This document shows positions 61,059 to 64,000 of a stretch of 64,000 nucleotides of DNA, piece by piece. This stretch comes from Spirochaetales bacterium (GTDB lineage Bacteria; Spirochaetota; Spirochaetia; SZUA-6; RPPD01). The notes under the pieces were generated by a model. It was not told the DNA's origin, made no database searches, and saw only the letters and a program-made list of their open reading frames with translations. The position numbers and the translations under genes are program-made. How positions within the stretch are numbered: position 1 is the first letter of the stretch; each line of letters opens with the position of its first letter. Location: positions 124,001-188,000 of the forward strand of contig JAFGGG010000004.1 of the NCBI GenBank assembly GCA_016930675.1. The letters are read 5' to 3'.

Positions 61059-64000
61059 TTGAGATATAGCGTACGAACTGTATTATTATTCACTATTCTA
61101 CTCCTCTGTCCAATCAATCTAAGCATGATCTATGGGCAGGAAGCGGGTGCGGAGGATTCGCCGGCAGCCGGCGAGGCGGCCGGCGCAACTGCTGAGGAAT
61201 CAACTGTAATTACTGCCGAGGATGAGCCGACTTCAATTTATCAGACCCAAATCGGTGATGCCGATGTGGACTTTTTTCTGCAGGGCAGTTGGAACGCAAA
61301 TGCGTTTTTATCTTCCGGTATACGTTTCGGGCCGGATTCTGAAGTTGTGTTCCCGTGGGGTCTTCCCAATATGAGAGAGGGTTTTGTCTTCGAGCAGATA
61401 CCCGATCTCACGCTATCTGTCTGGTTGATGAAACGCTACTTCATGGAAGTGACCATGGTCCAGGAGTTTGAAAACAATACTTTTCTGTTGGGATACCAGG
61501 GTTTGGAAGGAGAGCTGCTGCAGAGTGTACGGATCGGCAATAGGGATGTGTCGATAAGCAGTTATGATTTTTTAACGGTACCTGAACAGGGTAACGCCTC
61601 TCTGGGCGCTTCCGCCGTGCTTACGCCTGGTTTTTCGCGGCATGAGCTGCTGCTGCGTTACGACAATACCCTGCAGCAGGAAAAGGTGTTTGTAGGGAAC
61701 AATGAGGTGGTGGAAAAATTTATAAGCCCTGCCAACTTTGTAAAGGGTCGCAGCTTTATGCTTCCGGATACCGATGTAGTCGGGCTTGAAGTGTATCTGG
61801 AATATGAGTACGGAGAGTATTCCGGCAATGACGGTAAGAAGTACCGCAAGGCAAGTGTCAGCGATATTGAGCAGGATTCGGCACAAGGCCTGCTTTTTAT
61901 GCTTTCCGAGGCAGAAGGCAGGATTCTTGTGTACTATACAAAGGGTGGTAATGCGGTCGGAGCCGCTGCATTGGGAGCAGGAGCTCTGCCCGGAACCACG
62001 GGAGGTGCCTATCCGACTTTCACAGGCTACGTGGATCCTGATGCAGCGGGTGTGAAATTCGATTGGACCGTATCTTATTTGGGAGAGGCTATGACCAGTC
62101 GGCAGGTAACCGTGGGCGGAAAGACCTGCCTTATGCTATGGGAGCCGGGCGCTTTTTCTCCCTTTGAGTTTTTGAACTGTTATGAGCTGCCGGCCGCAGC
62201 TCCTAATGATTTGTGGCGGGTTAATATAAAAGCAGTACCACGGGGCGATGAGCTGGGAAATTACAGAAACTTTACCTATGCACCGCTGTTCGAGGCTCAG
62301 CCCGGCAGCCTCATTTTCAGGGTATATATCGATAGAAACAATATCCGCACGGATTTTTGGAACCACTATCCTTTTCCCGACAGCGAGCATCAACTTTACG
62401 GGCCTCTGCGTGATCATAATCCGGGATTTTTTGACTGGGAAATATATACTCAGATTATCTCGCCGATTAATAGTTTTTATCTCGCTCAAAACGTGGTAAT
62501 CGGTTCGGTTTCCGTAAAACGGAACGGGATGGACGAGACCCGTTTTGATGTGGACTATACCAGTGGAATTATCACTTTTCATACCACGATAAATCCTGAT
62601 GACAGACTGGAGGTGACGTACAGTGTGGCTCAGGGGCTGGATAACAACGGTGACATCCTGTTTGTGTGGGGTAATCAGCTGCCCTTTTCCGAGCTTTTTA
62701 CTTTGGACATTGCCGCAGGAGTGCGCTGGAATATGCTGCCCGGCGCTTATTGCGAACAGGTATATTCAAGAACCGGCGTTGTACTCGCATCGCTGTCGCT
62801 GCACGGGAAAAATGAGAATCTGGCCTACAAAGCGGCCACAGCGCTTTCTTTTTCCAATCCCGATACCACGGGCATCTTGCGGCTGCTGGGCATGGAACGC
62901 AAGGGTATTCATCTGAGTATAACCGAAGATATGGCCTATCCAGCGGCAAAGCCTGTTGGTATCGCGGGCCTGTTGAATCGCGGACGTCTGCTTTACAAAG
63001 ACTACCGCCAGTATGATTTTTTAGGCTCGTATGCACTCAAACCCTTAAGCTGGAGTGTGCCTTCCGAGCAGGTATTTAGTTATACGAACGGCTCCAAACC
63101 GGGTCCCTATCTTGTAGGTGAAAGCGCGGAAGGAGAAGTGGATAAAAGTCTGGTGCTTGATTTTGAACTGGATAATACTAATGATTGGGTGGGTTTTCAG
63201 ATTCCTGTCGTGGCTAAGCAGGGAGTAATCGATCTTTCTCATCTGCAATCCATACTCTATGCTTACCGGGTCGCCAATCTAAGCGGAAATGCCGATGTAT
63301 ATATTCAAATCGGAGATCTTGCTGAAGATATTGATGATGACGGTGTGCTGGATGAGGAACTCTCCAAGTTGTCACAGGGTTTTCTGTTTAACGATACGGA
63401 CAACAGTGCCAATCTCTATGTGGGAGGAGGCCCCAAACAGCAGGGCAATAATATTATTGATTCCGAAGATGTGGACGGCAACAGTTTTTTAGACGCAGAA
63501 AATGCAGAGTTCGTTTTTACTTCAAACGCTCTGTCGCTCACGGGAGCCACGGGCTGGAGTGTGGAAAATATTTATTTGACACCGGCCGACCAGGAGCTGT
63601 TGAAGCGTGTACGCTCCTTACGGGTAATCGTCGTAAATACTTCCGGGGCAGGCATAACCGGTAGGATTCTTATTGACACCCTCCGCTTGGAAGGCACATC
63701 TTTCTGGACGGATGATACCGCGGGAAGCGTGGATATACGGGAAGTTGAAGAACAGTATTTAGGCAGCAAACCGGCACGGGAATTGGAGCGTGAATTTTCA
63801 GAAGTCAGGAATATTTTCCACAACACGGGAGATGACAATAAAGTACTGGAGTTAAACTGGCTGAATCCCGCAGGCGCTGCGTTCGAGGTAAAAAGCGCGT
63901 TCCGTTACAGCACCGAAGGCGTACGCTACCGCAAGGTTGTGTTTTATGCCGCCAAAATGAATCTTTCCGAATCGGGAGGCGGCTCGACAGTCAGCTTTTC
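61059..64000 (+). CDS. Very large exported protein, incomplete at the window edge, SprA-reminiscent
   Basis: The frame runs open from a TTG at 61059 to the right edge, about 980 codons without a stop. The start gives MRYSVRTVLLFTILLL, a signal peptide ending near YGQ (about 27). An in-frame ATG at 61125 would remove it. The mature part is rich in Asp, Gly and aromatic beta-strand patterns, with acidic DxDxDG-type loops such as DIDDDGVLDEE and DSEDVDGNSFLDAEN that could bind calcium. Repeated strand/loop modules recall SprA-type outer-membrane translocon proteins, which I offer only as a lead. AGGG lies about 11 bases before the TTG. Confidence 0.65.
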   Translation, partial: MRYSVRTVLLFTILLLCPINLSMIYGQEAGAEDSPAAGEAAGATAEESTVITAEDEPTSIYQTQIGDADVDFFLQGSWNANAFLSSGIRFGPDSEVVFPWGLPNMREGFVFEQIPDLTLSVWLMKRYFMEVTMVQEFENNTFLLGYQGLEGELLQSVRIGNRDVSISSYDFLTVPEQGNASLGASAVLTPGFSRHELLLRYDNTLQQEKVFVGNNEVVEKFISPANFVKGRSFMLPDTDVVGLEVYLEYEYGEYSGNDGKKYRKASVSDIEQDSAQGLLFMLSEAEGRILVYYTKGGNAVGAAALGAGALPGTTGGAYPTFTGYVDPDAAGVKFDWTVSYLGEAMTSRQVTVGGKTCLMLWEPGAFSPFEFLNCYELPAAAPNDLWRVNIKAVPRGDELGNYRNFTYAPLFEAQPGSLIFRVYIDRNNIRTDFWNHYPFPDSEHQLYGPLRDHNPGFFDWEIYTQIISPINSFYLAQNVVIGSVSVKRNGMDETRFDVDYTSGIITFHTTINPDDRLEVTYSVAQGLDNNGDILFVWGNQLPFSELFTLDIAAGVRWNMLPGAYCEQVYSRTGVVLASLSLHGKNENLAYKAATALSFSNPDTTGILRLLGMERKGIHLSITEDMAYPAAKPVGIAGLLNRGRLLYKDYRQYDFLGSYALKPLSWSVPSEQVFSYTNGSKPGPYLVGESAEGEVDKSLVLDFELDNTNDWVGFQIPVVAKQGVIDLSHLQSILYAYRVANLSGNADVYIQIGDLAEDIDDDGVLDEELSKLSQGFLFNDTDNSANLYVGGGPKQQGNNIIDSEDVDGNSFLDAENAEFVFTSNALSLTGATGWSVENIYLTPADQELLKRVRSLRVIVVNTSGAGITGRILIDTLRLEGTSFWTDDTAGSVDIREVEEQYLGSKPARELEREFSEVRNIFHNTGDDNKVLELNWLNPAGAAFEVKSAFRYSTEGVRYRKVVFYAAKMNLSESGGGSTVSF

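Noticed and set aside
61572-61886. Minus-strand open frame of 104 codons
   Set aside because: It is antisense to the large exported protein whose frame is continuous and has a signal peptide.

Overview
The window looks like a chromosome segment of a moderately AT-rich Gram-negative-type bacterium. The mix of genes (secreted SPOR protein next to ligA, ComFB-type protein, TerB-like and HD proteins, DUF503 protein, a voltage-sensor membrane protein, a very large exported protein) would fit a spirochaete. That placement is inference from gene content; no 16S rRNA or other decisive marker is present. I see no tRNA, rRNA or CRISPR array.

Layout. (1) 1-17064, plus strand: the end of a surface-glycan cluster with asparagine synthetase, GT2 and GT4 glycosyltransferases, an FkbM methyltransferase, a membrane-anchored alpha/beta hydrolase, two polyprenyl-phosphate sugar-1-phosphate transferases, a radical SAM/SPASM protein, an NAD-sugar epimerase, a LegC-type aminotransferase, a PLP enzyme and an ATP-grasp ligase. 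(2) 17188-17343: a 51-codon small gene. (3) 17391-24189, minus strand: housekeeping genes rsmD, recG, a PHP phosphoesterase and dnaE. (4) 24294-49276, minus strand: a second and larger glycan cluster. It begins, in transcription order, with a Wzz-like chain-length protein, a NusG paralogue, a FlaA1/CapD-type dehydratase and a DegT aminotransferase. A three-subunit xanthine-dehydrogenase-like operon follows. Then come GDP-fucose synthesis (gmd, fcl), five sulfotransferase-like proteins, a CysQ-type PAP phosphatase, an MBOAT acyltransferase with an SGNH-like partner, a Wzx flippase, a polysaccharide deacetylase and several glycosyltransferases. (5) 49277-49671: a palindrome-rich leader between divergent genes. 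(6) 49672-58429, plus strand: secreted proteins, ligA, TerB-like, HD, TtcA-like, metallophosphoesterase and ComFB genes. (7) 58423-60782, minus strand: DUF503, a voltage-sensor protein and an unknown protein. (8) 61059 to the right edge, plus strand: a very large exported protein with a TTG start, cut off by the window.

Taken together, the two glycan clusters could make a fucose- and amino-dideoxysugar-containing polysaccharide. Lipid-linked units would be started by the sugar-phosphate transferases, flipped by Wzx and length-controlled by Wzz, then decorated by sulfation (sulfotransferases, with CysQ removing PAP), O-acylation and perhaps an amino-acid amide. Expression may be controlled by the NusG paralogue acting on the structured leader at 49277-49600. 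I found no Wzy polymerase, outer-membrane exporter or PAPS synthetase, so the pathway must be completed elsewhere.

The most unusual items are the sulfation module, the voltage-sensor/HAMP protein that lacks a recognisable pore, the attenuator-like palindromic leader, the divergent molybdenum hydroxylase inside the glycan cluster, and the large SprA-reminiscent protein at the right edge.
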